64,000 nt of DNA from Cryobacterium sp. Y57 (lineage in GTDB: Bacteria > Actinomycetota > Actinomycetes > Actinomycetales > Microbacteriaceae). The translations under genes and the position numbers were made by a program. The DNA lies in NCBI RefSeq assembly GCF_002929505.1, contig NZ_PJJL01000072.1, forward strand, positions 186,001 to 250,000, given 5' to 3'. Of the stretch, positions 42,761-51,270 are shown piece after piece; the stretch's first letter is position 1; every line of letters starts with the position of its first letter. The notes under the pieces are model-generated. The model saw nothing but the letters and a program-made list of their open reading frames with translations. It made no database searches and was not told the DNA's origin.

Positions 42761-44362
42761 ATGATTTTTGACTACATTATTGTCGGTGCTGGAGCGGCAG
42801 GATGTGTCCTGGCCAATCGATTGAGCGAAAACCCGGCGAATCAGGTTTTGTTACTGGAAGCCGGGGGCTCCGATCGAAGTCCGGTGATTCTCGTGCCGAA
42901 GGGGTTCTATTTCACGATGACGGACCCGAAATACACGAAGAAGTTCGCCACCGAACCGTTTGGAACCGGTTCCGTAGAGCAGTGGTCGCGCGGCCGCATG
43001 ATCGGCGGTTCCACTGGCGTGAACGGTATGGTCTGGAATCGCGGATGGAAGCCCGATTACGACTCGATCGAAGCTGCGGGAAATCCTGGCTGGGGATGGG
43101 ACACCTTTGTGGGTGCCTATAAAAGCATTGAAGACCATAATCTTGGTGCGTCGGAAACTCGCGGTACCGGTGGTCCTGTTGGGATTTCCGTGGCTTCCCC
43201 TCCCGAGGAGGTCAGTGAGGCTTTCATCGATGCCGCGGGGAAGTTGGGTATGAACCGGGAAGACGACCTGAATGGGAGTGACAATGAGCGAGTCGGATAC
43301 GTGTCGTCGAACATTGCAAACGGCTTGCGAGTGAGCGCTGCGGAGGCGTATCTGCATCCGGTGCGGCAACGCTCCAATTTGACGGTGTTGAGTCATTCGG
43401 AGGTTGGCTATGTTCTCTTCGACGGGAAGCGTGCCACCGGCGTGCGCGTTGAGCGCAAGGGCGTGACGGTCGACTACTCCGCCCGTCAAGAGGTGCTTTT
43501 GGCTGGCGGTTCGCTCGACACTCCGCTGCTCCTTGAACGCTCCGGCATCGGAGATCCAGCTCAGTTACGTTCCGCCGGGGTGCAAGTCGTCGTGGACAGC
43601 CCCAACGTCGGAGAACGGTTGCACGAGCATCACGGCACCAGCTTCCAATTTTCGATGCAGGGCGCAGATGGATACAACAAACAGCTCTCCAACGTCTCAC
43701 GGCAGATGCTCACCGGCACAAAGTACCTGATGCAACGGGACGGCGTCATGTCATTTGGCGGCTACAACGTGCTCATGTATTACAAGTCGGATCCGAAATC
43801 CGACCGGCCGGACACGCAGGGATTCTTCACACCCATTTCTACGGCAGCGGCATCGTTAACGTCAGGCAAAGTAAAGGTCGACAAAAATCCGGGAATGATG
43901 TTCCTGACGTATCCGCTGCGCCCAACGAGCACCGGATCCATCCATATCACCGGCAACTTGCCGTCGAACAAACCGACGGTTGTCGCGAATTTCCTCACCA
44001 CCGAACACGACCGCCACCTAGTCGTTCTCGGAGCGCGGAAAGGACGCGAAATCATGGCCCAGAGCCCGATCAGTCGACTCGTTCGTGCGGAAACCCTCCC
44101 GGGCACTAATTTCACAACGGATGAGCAGATACTCGAAAACGCACTCAACCGTGGCGGAACTGGCTACCACACGCTGGGCACGTGCGCGATGGGCCCCAAT
44201 GACGACGACGTCGTCGACGCACGGCTTCGTGTTCGCGGGGTGGAAGGACTCCGAGTCGTGGACGCGTCTGTCTTTCCGCACATGCCATCGGGCAATAATA
44301 ATGCCCCCACTCAGGCTCTCGCCTGGCATGCGGCACAACTTATCCTCGAAGACAACTCGTGA
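42761..44362 (+). CDS. GMC-family FAD oxidoreductase (choline/alcohol dehydrogenase-like)
   Basis: A 533-residue flavoenzyme. The N-terminal ADP-binding motif is FDYIIVGAGAAGCVLANRL; the GMC signature 1 region reads GRMIGGSTGVNGMVWNRG and signature 2 contains LLAGGSLDTPLLLERSGIG. The active-site base is His470 in GTGYHTLGTCAMG, with the second catalytic position in PSGNNNAPTQAL. It oxidises a primary alcohol or related substrate; choline, methanol-type and mycofactocin-linked alcohols are all possible. There is no signal peptide. It is divergent from the MftR-like regulator and is single-gene. Confidence 0.87.
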   Translation: MIFDYIIVGAGAAGCVLANRLSENPANQVLLLEAGGSDRSPVILVPKGFYFTMTDPKYTKKFATEPFGTGSVEQWSRGRMIGGSTGVNGMVWNRGWKPDYDSIEAAGNPGWGWDTFVGAYKSIEDHNLGASETRGTGGPVGISVASPPEEVSEAFIDAAGKLGMNREDDLNGSDNERVGYVSSNIANGLRVSAAEAYLHPVRQRSNLTVLSHSEVGYVLFDGKRATGVRVERKGVTVDYSARQEVLLAGGSLDTPLLLERSGIGDPAQLRSAGVQVVVDSPNVGERLHEHHGTSFQFSMQGADGYNKQLSNVSRQMLTGTKYLMQRDGVMSFGGYNVLMYYKSDPKSDRPDTQGFFTPISTAAASLTSGKVKVDKNPGMMFLTYPLRPTSTGSIHITGNLPSNKPTVVANFLTTEHDRHLVVLGARKGREIMAQSPISRLVRAETLPGTNFTTDEQILENALNRGGTGYHTLGTCAMGPNDDDVVDARLRVRGVEGLRVVDASVFPHMPSGNNNAPTQALAWHAAQLILEDNS

Positions 44363-44474
44363 ACAACTCCCCGAGACGCTTCACCACACCGAGGTAACGG
44401 CGTAACTCGACCGGTTTTTTCCGCCTGCTGGAGGTGACTCTGGCAGCTCTGCGGTTGCATGCCAAAGATGGTAT

Positions 44475-44511
44475 CGGCCAGTTATCGGAAACCATCTCCA
44501 ATAACTGGCCG
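44475..44511 (+). terminator. Hairpin downstream of the GMC gene
   Basis: Arms CGGCCAGTTAT (44475-44485) and ATAACTGGCCG (44501-44511) are perfectly complementary around a 15-base loop. The position, 112 bases after the GMC stop, suits a terminator, but it could also be an inverted terminal fragment of the adjoining IS5 remnant. Confidence 0.5.
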
Positions 44512-44529
44512 ACTTTGCCGCTGCTTGTT

Positions 44530-44765
44530 GCACGGCAGGTCTGTGTCATCGTCGTGATCGCGGAGCGAGCGGACGTAAACGACGGGCCGTTTTGGCGACC
44601 GTCCGCCGGCCCTCAACAACGAGGCCTAGCGTCGCAACGTCCTTGCGCGGTGTTTAGAGGTGATCAACAAGTGGCGCGGCATAGCCACCGCTACGACAAG
44701 CTCGGCCCGGCTTATCGGGCGGCGTTGTCGGCCGAGCGATAATCATCTGGTCACAAGCATTAGGA
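44530..44765 (+). pseudogene. IS5-family transposase C-terminal remnant
   Basis: Pieces of an IS5-type transposase C-terminus can be read across frames: a degraded IAERAD segment near 44560, GRFGDRPPALNNEA from 44585, a TAG in place of the usual Tyr codon, RRNVLARCLEVINKWRGIAT, then after a frameshift RYDKLGPAYRAAL, and finally AIIIWSQAL in a third frame. The order and wording match the RPPAxxxExYxRRNxVERCxxxxKxWRGIATRYDK end of the family. The N-terminal two thirds and clear terminal repeats are missing, so it cannot move. Confidence 0.75.
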
Positions 44766-44766
44766 G

Positions 44767-44785
44767 AAACGCCCCCCGGGCGTTT
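44767..44785 (-). terminator. Terminator hairpin next to the OsmC remnant
   Basis: Perfect arms AAACGCCC (44767-44774) and GGGCGTTT (44778-44785). On the minus strand it ends in TTTCTCC, about 17 bases after the OsmC-like stop, and would end leftward transcripts. Confidence 0.65.
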
Positions 44786-44801
44786 AAAGAAGCGTTGTCT
44801 C

Positions 44802-45155
44802 TTAGGAGATGGGAACACGGAACGCCTGGGAGATCGGGCAATTCGCCTTAGCGTCCTCAGCGACAGTGGCGAACGTTTCCGGCAATAATTCAGGGACCGA
44901 GGCGCGCAGCAGGATATCGCTGCCGAGCACTCCATCCCCTGGCTGGAAGCTGACGGTTACCGTCACCTCGAGAGTATCGGGGGTATAGCCCGCATCTTCC
45001 AAGCTGTGAGACAGGGCCATGGCGAAGCAAGACGCGTGAGCAGCTGCCAGAAGTTCCTCCGGAGTGGTAACGCTGTCGCTTCCGGCGGAACGAGCTTTCC
45101 AATTTACCGGAAGTTCAGCCGCGCCTGACGTACGTAGCCGGGTGGGGCCTCTTCC
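44802..45155 (-). pseudogene. OsmC-family protein lacking its start
   Basis: The frame reads a nearly complete OsmC/Ohr-like domain: RLRTSGAAELPVNWKARS, TTPEELLAAAHASCFAMALS with the reactive Cys, an FQPGDG beta segment and EDAKANCPISQAF with the second Cys, ending at 44802. These proteins reduce organic peroxides. No ATG, GTG or TTG exists in this frame between an upstream TAA near 45281 and the internal ATG of MALSHSLED, and the first ~15-20 residues of the family are missing. Similarity ends exactly at three copies of a 7-base tandem repeat (45155-45175). I therefore call it 5'-truncated; rescue by a CTG start is less likely. Confidence 0.7.
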
Positions 45156-45418
45156 CTTCGGGCTTCGGGCTTCGGGGTGCTGGTCGCGGGTGGAGACCCG
45201 GACGTATCCAGTTCTCGTACCAGTAACGCATCGCCAACCTGGTAGCAGGTTACATAGACGAGTACACGGCCAGCCTTACAAAAACCACCCCCGTATTTTC
45301 GCGACCTACTGATCCTGCTCCAGAATGTCTTACGAACGATCGTGACCAAACACCACCCGTCACAGACCTGAGCGTCGGATGTTCAACGAATTCGCAAGCG
45401 GCCCCGCAGAGACCGTCT

Positions 45419-46009
45419 CTATCGGCTGTGTTGCGTATCCTCAGGTTTCTCCGCATCGACGAGTTCTCGTGCCATGGCGCTTGCTTCGCGAACGAGAGCA
45501 GCGTCGCGGCCGACTTTCGCTGCGGTGATGGCCGCGTCGTAGAGCAAGACCAGGCGAGATACTGCTGTGGAGGCAGCGTCTGCACCGAGGAGGTTGGCCA
45601 GATGCGTGCGAACGACGGCGCGGTAGTCTTGCGCGACGGTGCGTACCGCCGCGCATTCCGGCAGTTCAATCACGGCGTTGGTGAATGGGCAGCCGTGGAA
45701 CGTGTTCAATTCGACTGAGCGGGCGAGGGCCTCGAATAGGGCGGCGATCCGCTCCCGGCGTGGCGAGAGCGGATTGTCCAATGCGTGCGCGTCTCTGCTC
45801 CAGCCGTCTAGTTGCTGCTCCAGGTAGGCCACGACAAGAGCTTCTTTGTTGGCGAAGTTGTTATAGAGGCTGGCTTTGGCGACGCCCGCGTTACGCACGA
45901 CCAGGTCGATCCCCGTTGCATTGATGCCGTGTTCGTGGAACAGGCGGCCCGCGGACGCGAGTAGGCGCTCCTTGGCGCTCACTATCGGGGTGATGGTCGA
46001 CGAGTGCAT
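45419..46009 (-). CDS. TetR-family regulator
   Basis: A 196-residue TetR repressor. The DNA-binding domain occupies about residues 10-60 (GINATGIDLVVRNAGVAKASLYNNF then NKEALVVAYLEQQLDGW). The C-terminal domain resembles the YxaF/LmrA-like group by general composition only (FEALARSVELNTFHGCPFTNAVIEL). It is divergent from the DsrE-monooxygenase pair with shared half-sites between, so it is the probable local repressor. Confidence 0.88.
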   Translation of the reverse strand: MHSSTITPIVSAKERLLASAGRLFHEHGINATGIDLVVRNAGVAKASLYNNFANKEALVVAYLEQQLDGWSRDAHALDNPLSPRRERIAALFEALARSVELNTFHGCPFTNAVIELPECAAVRTVAQDYRAVVRTHLANLLGADAASTAVSRLVLLYDAAITAAKVGRDAALVREASAMARELVDAEKPEDTQHSR

Positions 46010-46020
46010 ACCTTGATATT

Positions 46021-46065
46021 ACCAGACTGATCGGTATAGTTAATGGTGGCCAGATCGGTCTAACT
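46021..46065. promoter_or_regulatory. Paired TetR operator-like sites
   Basis: Two related imperfect dyads, CAGACTGATCGGTATAG near 46023-46039 and CAGATCGGTCTAAC near 46051-46064, share AGAC/GATC/GGTCT elements in opposite sense. They lie between the divergent TetR and DsrE starts; the DsrE ribosome site AGGAGG follows at 46067-46072. Confidence 0.55.
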
Positions 46066-46080
46066 AGGAGGTAACTATTC

Positions 46081-46437
46081 ATGTCTGAATCTAAAATCGC
46101 CGTCGTCATTTATGAGCCCATCGGCTCCGACACCTCACGCGTCTATCGCGGTCTCAAAACCGCCCTCGAATTCAAGGATGCTGGCGATGACGTTGTCGTC
46201 GTTTTCGACGGATCGGGTGTTGAATCCCTCGCCGCCATCTCAGACCCTAAGCACAAGATGAACCCTCTCGCCGTCGCCCTGCACGACAACATCCGGGGCG
46301 CCTGCGCATTCTGCGTCGCATCCCACGGGGTTACCGACGCTGTCGAGTCCGGCGGGTGGCCGCTACTTGCGGAGTATAAAGGCGAAGCAAGTATTCGTTC
46401 TCTCGTCGTAGAGGGCTACCAGATCCTCAACTTCTAA
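46081..46437 (+). CDS. DsrE-family protein
   Basis: A 118-residue single-domain DsrE/DsrF-like protein. It begins KIAVVIYEPIGSDTSRVYRGL and has GDDVVVVFDGSGVESLA as the second core strand. Cysteines sit in GACAFCVASHG (about residues 78-85); the CxxC arrangement could carry sulfur as in TusD/DsrE, but the partners of sulfur relay are absent. The start has a consensus AGGAGG 8 bases upstream. It is first in a two-gene unit with a monooxygenase-domain protein. Confidence 0.82.
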   Translation: MSESKIAVVIYEPIGSDTSRVYRGLKTALEFKDAGDDVVVVFDGSGVESLAAISDPKHKMNPLAVALHDNIRGACAFCVASHGVTDAVESGGWPLLAEYKGEASIRSLVVEGYQILNF

Positions 46438-46480
46438 GCACCACGTCCACCCCCGTTCCCCCGCTTGAATTGGAGTTTTC

Positions 46481-46774
46481 ATGGCCCTGACAGTTCTTCT
46501 TGACCTTCGATTGAAACCGGAAGCCGTTCTCGGTGCGCCGGCCATGCTGCGAGACATCATTACCGGGACCCGAGCGTTTGAGGGGTGTCTGGGTGTTGAC
46601 GTGTTGCTGGATTGTGACGATCCCGCCCACATGATCTTGCTGGAGCGGTGGGCGTCGGCCGACGCTGACGCGGCCTATCGTGAGTGGCGGGCGGGTGCGG
46701 GTGCGACCGAACTGGGCTCATTGCTAGCCAGCACGCCCCAGGTTTCAATGTTTGAGACTGCCAGCGACATCTGA
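46481..46774 (+). CDS. Antibiotic biosynthesis monooxygenase (ABM) domain protein
   Basis: A 97-residue ferredoxin-like ABM-domain protein. The pattern MALTVLLDLRLKPEAV, FEGCLGVDVLLDCDDPAHMILLERWAS and AYREWRAG follows the family strand-helix order. Members act as small cofactor-free monooxygenases, haem-degrading enzymes or dimeric binding modules. It lies 43 bases after dsrE on the same strand, so the two are probably cotranscribed and controlled by the divergent TetR. Confidence 0.82.
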   Translation: MALTVLLDLRLKPEAVLGAPAMLRDIITGTRAFEGCLGVDVLLDCDDPAHMILLERWASADADAAYREWRAGAGATELGSLLASTPQVSMFETASDI

Positions 46775-46789
46775 CTGCGCACGACAGCA

Positions 46790-46823
46790 CGCACCCGAGA
46801 TCATGTTCCCGTTCTCGGGTGCG
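46790..46823. terminator. Hairpin terminator after the ABM gene
   Basis: Perfect 11-base arms, CGCACCCGAGA at 46790-46800 and TCTCGGGTGCG at 46813-46823, with a 12-base loop. It lies 16 bases after the ABM stop. The convergent ABC permease ends about 100 bases further on and could use it from the other side. Confidence 0.85.
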
Positions 46824-46924
46824 CGCCGTATGTTTCGTTACAACGCCGGGTTGTGCGGTCGACGCGAAAGCAGCGGCTGAAGCCAGTGCCGATTCGGTCA
46901 GAGGAATCACCTGGAAGCATATTC

Positions 46925-48667
46925 CTATGGAATCAGTCGCGGCTTGCGACGGCGGGCGCGTCGGGACGCTGCTCCGCTGCGCCCGTAGACGAGGTACATA
47001 GCCAGGCTCATAATGATCATGAGGAGCACGGTGTACACGAAGGTGATCGACATCGAGTCGAGGTTGTTTTCGCCCTCGGTGCTGGCCTTGATAGCGATTC
47101 CCAGTGGTTGGAATAGCGGGTGGTACAAGAACACGGCCGCATCGTAGTCATCGAGCAGGCTGTTGAAGTTGAGCGCCGTGATCGCCGCTGCGGTCGGGAT
47201 GACAAGGGGAAAGAGCACCTTGCGCAGGGTGAACATTGATCCCGCTCCGAGAATGCGTGCGGCGTCTTCCAGCGATTCCGGCACCGACGCGAATGCCGCT
47301 TTCAATAGCCGTAGGGTGAACGGGATTTTCACAACGATGTAAGCCACCAAGAGGAGGCTGGTGGTTCCTGTGAGGACCTGGCCACCGACAAGCGCTTGTG
47401 GCCGGTCAAACGTCATGACCAGCGCAAGCGCGATCAGGATCGTGGGTAGGATCCACGGGATATGGAGCAGGTATTCGAGCAATCCCGTCACCGGATTGCG
47501 ATATTTCTGTAACACCCTTGCGACGAACAACATGCCGACCACCACGATCGCCGAAGCCAGCGCGCTGTAGATGACGCTCACTACAAACGGGCGCAGCACC
47601 GACGGGGTACCGAAAACGGTTGCGTAATTCTCGAAGGTCAACGCATCCCAGGTGATCATCCCGCGCAGGATGGCGGTCGAGTCGACAAATGAGAACAGCA
47701 CGATGAGCAGTACCGGCGTCGCGTAGACCACGAACAGGGCATAGGCAAGCACGTGCACGACGCCGTTGGTGACCCGATTGGGAATCTTCTGCTTCTGAAG
47801 CGGCGTGGCCACCTTGGCCACAGAAAAATACACCCCGGACTTCTCGGCCCGGTTCATCATGGCCAGCAGCACGATCGTGGCCAGGCCCAGGATGATGGCG
47901 AGCAGCGCGGCCAGATCCTGCGAGCTGCTGCTCTTCGAGAACGTCAGAATCATCGGGGCAATCGTCTGAAAGTCGGTCCCACCCAGCACGATCGGGGCGG
48001 TCAGCGCACCAAGTCCAGTGAGGAACGTGAGCACTGTCACCGCGAAAATCATCGGGCGCAGGGCCGGCAGCACGATCCGCCACAGAATGCGCACGGTTCC
48101 CGCCCCCATATTCCGGGCCGCCTCGATCGTCTGGTAGTCGATCTTGGCGAGTGACGAACCGAGAAAAAGCATGTGATTGGTGGTCGTGGCGAGGGTCATT
48201 ACGACTACGACGGCGAAGTATCCCGAAAACCAGTCACGGTCAATGTCGGGAAACCAGTTGCCCACCGCGTTCGTGACGAACCCGTAACGTCCGTAGATGA
48301 AGTTGTACCCGGCGGCGAGCACGATGCCGCCGTAGATGAGGGTCGTCGCGTAGCCGAGCCACAGTATCCGCGCACCCCGAATGGCAAAATAATCGGTGAC
48401 AAGCACGATGAAAATACCCACCACGTTCACCGTCACGGCGAGCGTGCCGGCCAGTAGAAAGCTGTGCCACAGGCTGTTCATGGCTCGCTCTGAGCTGGTC
48501 AGTTTCTCGAACGCGCGAAAGCTGAGCTGGCCGTCGGGGAAGAACGTGCCGATCAGAAGGGTGGCACTGGGAAAGATCAGGAACGTGGCAATGAACCACA
48601 CCGTCACCAGGGCCACGACCAGCACGAGTGGCGAACGCAGCATAGAGCGCCAAGAGGAGGTACGCAT
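46925..48667 (-). CDS. ABC transporter permease, fused two-domain (iron/polyamine/phosphonate class)
   Basis: A permease of about 580 residues with two BPD_transp_1 halves of about six helices each. Coupling loops appear as TIEAARNMGAGTVRILWRI in the first half and SLEDAARILGAGSMFTLRKV in the second. The ATG at 48667 is taken because it lies one base after the ATPase stop; a frame to 48697 would overlap that gene. It forms a binding protein-ATPase-permease operon with the two genes upstream. Confidence 0.9.
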   Translation of the reverse strand: MRTSSWRSMLRSPLVLVVALVTVWFIATFLIFPSATLLIGTFFPDGQLSFRAFEKLTSSERAMNSLWHSFLLAGTLAVTVNVVGIFIVLVTDYFAIRGARILWLGYATTLIYGGIVLAAGYNFIYGRYGFVTNAVGNWFPDIDRDWFSGYFAVVVVMTLATTTNHMLFLGSSLAKIDYQTIEAARNMGAGTVRILWRIVLPALRPMIFAVTVLTFLTGLGALTAPIVLGGTDFQTIAPMILTFSKSSSSQDLAALLAIILGLATIVLLAMMNRAEKSGVYFSVAKVATPLQKQKIPNRVTNGVVHVLAYALFVVYATPVLLIVLFSFVDSTAILRGMITWDALTFENYATVFGTPSVLRPFVVSVIYSALASAIVVVGMLFVARVLQKYRNPVTGLLEYLLHIPWILPTILIALALVMTFDRPQALVGGQVLTGTTSLLLVAYIVVKIPFTLRLLKAAFASVPESLEDAARILGAGSMFTLRKVLFPLVIPTAAAITALNFNSLLDDYDAAVFLYHPLFQPLGIAIKASTEGENNLDSMSITFVYTVLLMIIMSLAMYLVYGRSGAASRRARRRKPRLIP

Positions 48668-48668
48668 G

Positions 48669-49682
48669 CTAATACTGCAGGATCGACGAGGGGGCAATGT
48701 GCAGCTCGGCTCGCGACCCGGGCGTGAGCGGCGCCGCGCCGCTCTCGGGTACGAGCGCGCGAATCATGCTGCCGGAACAGTCGATCGTGTACGTGCTGTG
48801 TGCGCCGTGGTACGAGCGTTCAGCGACGATTCCCTCAAGACGGATGCTGCCGCCCGCGTTTGCAGGAGGCTGCAACGACACCTTCTCGAGCCTCAGGTAC
48901 GACGCCTTGTTTGGGTGCAGAGCGGTGCCGCCGCCACGCTGCAGCCGCTGCACCAACTCATCCGACAACTTGTTGATAGCGCCCACGAACGTGCACACAA
49001 ATTCTGTGCTCGAGTGGTTGTAGATCTCCTCCGGAGTTCCCACCTGTTCCACCACGCCATGATTGAAGACGGCTATGCGATCACTCATCGTCAGGGCTTC
49101 CTCCTGGTCGTGGGTCACATAGACCGTCGTGATGCCGAGCTCGCGCTGCAGGTTCTTGAGCTGTGCGCGCAGCTGCACCCGCAACTTGGCATCGAGGTTG
49201 GAGAGGGGTTCGTCGAGCAGCAGGATGCGCGGCTTGAGCACGAGCGCGCGTGCGATAGCCACGCGCTGCTGCTGGCCGCCGGAGAGCTCGGACACGTTCT
49301 TGCCGAGCTGCTCCGAAGTGAGCTCCACCTGCCCAGCTATTTCCGCGACGAGGGCACCCGTCTGCATTTTCTTTGTTTTACGCACCTTCAGACCGAAGGC
49401 GATGTTCTCCCATACGCTCATGCTCGGGAACAGGGCATAGTTTTGGAACACCATTCCCACGCTGCGCTTCTCACTCGGCCGTTTCGTCGCGGCCTGGCCG
49501 TCGATATAGATCTCGCCCTTAGTCGGTTCGATGAAGCCAGCGAGTGTGCGCAGTGCTGTGGTTTTTCCGCATCCGGACGGCCCGAGCAGGGTGAAGAACT
49601 CACCCTGCTTCACCTCCAAATTGAGTTCGGGAATGGCGGTATGTTCGCCGAAACGTACTTCGATATGGTCGAATCTAATCAT
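48669..49682 (-). CDS. ABC transporter ATPase, PotA/FbpC-like
   Basis: A 337-residue ATPase from the ATG at 49682, which has a GGGAG site upstream. Walker A GPSGCGKTT, Q-loop in MVFQNYALFPSMSV, signature LSGGQQQR, Walker B ILLLDEPLSNLDAKL, and switch His in VTHDQEEAL. A C-terminal TOBE domain covers about 245-335. It is intact and shows the normal spacing between Q-loop and signature, unlike the ATPase at 36.3 kb. Confidence 0.92.
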   Translation of the reverse strand: MIRFDHIEVRFGEHTAIPELNLEVKQGEFFTLLGPSGCGKTTALRTLAGFIEPTKGEIYIDGQAATKRPSEKRSVGMVFQNYALFPSMSVWENIAFGLKVRKTKKMQTGALVAEIAGQVELTSEQLGKNVSELSGGQQQRVAIARALVLKPRILLLDEPLSNLDAKLRVQLRAQLKNLQRELGITTVYVTHDQEEALTMSDRIAVFNHGVVEQVGTPEEIYNHSSTEFVCTFVGAINKLSDELVQRLQRGGGTALHPNKASYLRLEKVSLQPPANAGGSIRLEGIVAERSYHGAHSTYTIDCSGSMIRALVPESGAAPLTPGSRAELHIAPSSILQY

Positions 49683-49774
49683 GTGAACTCCCACCGGGTG
49701 CGGCTGTTGACGAAGCTGCACCCGGCGACTTGAGGCGGGTGATGGAGGTCGATGTCCGGCGGCGCGGAGGAGCG

Positions 49775-50842
49775 TCAGGGTAGGTACCCGAGCTCGGTCT
49801 TCTCAATCCACTCGCCGATATGCTCTCGGGTCAGTGCCCAGTCAATGTCTTGCTTGGGCAGTGATTCGATCAGCTCGACGACCGCGGGGAGCGCCTGAAC
49901 GCGGGCTTTTTCATTCACGGGGTAAGCGGCGAATTTGGCCGCGAACTGGCCCTGCACATCGGAGCTACCGAACCAGTCGATGAACTCTTCGGCCCGGTCC
50001 TGGCGCGGAGTGCCGTGAATCACGGCGATCTGCTCCGTGACGTACGGAACACCGTCTTGGGGGCTGATGACTCCGGTGACCGTGCCGTACTCGGCATCAC
50101 GACTCGTGATTCCGCTGCTTGGGATCACGCCGAAGTCGACCTCACCGCGGATCAGCCGGGCATACAGGTCGGTGCCCTCGACAGCAGGGGAACCGTGCCC
50201 GAAGTACCCCTGCACCTGGTCCCAACCCTCGTCGGAAATACCCAGGTCGCCGTCCTCGTCCGCATAGGGAGCCAGAAGACTCGCGAGCATCAGCTGTGGC
50301 GTCGCCTGTCCGAGGGCAGTGTTCACTTCATAGTTACCGGTGTGCTGATCACCGTCCCAGAGGTCAGCGATCTCGGTCGGGACATCCGCTGCGTTGACCG
50401 TGTTGGTGTCGTAGACCATAACGATGGCCTGTTCCACCAACGGCCAAAATGCGCCGTCCTCCGTGTCGCCGGCGGTGCTGTCGACCTCATCGGACCAGGC
50501 CGGCGTGTAGGCGGAGACGGCATCCTCGGCCTTGAGCGTTTCAAAGAACATGTTGTTCAGCCCGAAGACCACGTCACCCACGGGGTTATTCTTCTCAGCC
50601 ACGATCCGGTTGGCGAGGTCGGCACCGCCGAGGCCCACAATCTCGATATCGAGGCCGGCAGCGGCGGCCTGCTCCGTGATCCACTCGCCACGCCCATCAG
50701 AGTTGGAGTTCGTATACACGATGAGCGTTCCGCTGGCGTCGCCAGAAGCCGCGATATCGGTCGCGGCACTACACGAGGTCAATGCCACGGTGCTCAACAA
50801 GACGAACGCGATGGAACTCGCGGTAACGGTGCGCTTATGCAA
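49775..50842 (-). CDS. ABC transporter substrate-binding lipoprotein (extracellular family 1)
   Basis: A 355-residue lipoprotein with lipobox LTSC, Cys24. The mature domain starts LIVYTNSNSDGRGEWITEQAAA and belongs to the ferric/aminoethylphosphonate/polyamine binding-protein group. The tandem Tyr ligand typical of ferric binding is not obvious here and no iron box was seen upstream, so aminoethylphosphonate or another small substrate is as likely as iron. It is first of the three-gene operon. Confidence 0.87.
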   Translation of the reverse strand: MHKRTVTASSIAFVLLSTVALTSCSAATDIAASGDASGTLIVYTNSNSDGRGEWITEQAAAAGLDIEIVGLGGADLANRIVAEKNNPVGDVVFGLNNMFFETLKAEDAVSAYTPAWSDEVDSTAGDTEDGAFWPLVEQAIVMVYDTNTVNAADVPTEIADLWDGDQHTGNYEVNTALGQATPQLMLASLLAPYADEDGDLGISDEGWDQVQGYFGHGSPAVEGTDLYARLIRGEVDFGVIPSSGITSRDAEYGTVTGVISPQDGVPYVTEQIAVIHGTPRQDRAEEFIDWFGSSDVQGQFAAKFAAYPVNEKARVQALPAVVELIESLPKQDIDWALTREHIGEWIEKTELGYLP

Positions 50843-51270
50843 TTGGTTGTCCTTTTCCGGGCCCGGTATAACCCAAAAAAGTCGCCCCGGGCCAAACCTG
50901 TGATTTTGACATTGACGACACCACGCTACGGCTGGAAATCACCCGACCCTGTCGTTATGACACAAATTTGGCCCACTGTTCACGTGATGTGCAATTGCGT
51001 CCCCCGAGGGGATGCTCCTGTTGATGTCAAGCGACTTTTTGTGTCTCCGATCGCCCAGGAAGGCCTGTAGAGACATATCCATCTTGGCCGGCGCCAGTAT
51101 GCACAACCTTCTCGACGCGAAAGACATGACTCGGTTCGGCTGTCCCGTTCGCAACAATCGAACCCAGATACTTGTTCGAAGTGATGCTGCGTTGGCGGGC
51201 AACGTTTTTAGGATCGAATATTGATTCGTGCACTCGGCTTCCACCGACTCCGCCCAGATAGGCTGGGGCC
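50843..51270. other. Intergenic region without an assignable gene
   Basis: This stretch of 428 bases separates the leftward ABC operon from the rightward M13 peptidase. It carries promoters for both. Short open frames exist on both strands (for example minus 51027-51240), but none is recognisable. An imperfect run around 51020-51045 with long T and G-T words resembles the end of an IS element; this is impression only. Confidence 0.4.

Noticed and set aside
44434..44742. A 102-codon plus-strand gene after the GMC gene
   Set aside because: Its content is explained by out-of-frame pieces of an IS5 transposase; it lacks a convincing start.
45104..45349. An 81-codon minus-strand frame upstream of the OsmC remnant
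   Set aside because: It has no OsmC character; adding a heptamer would join the frames, but the result does not look like an OsmC N-terminus.
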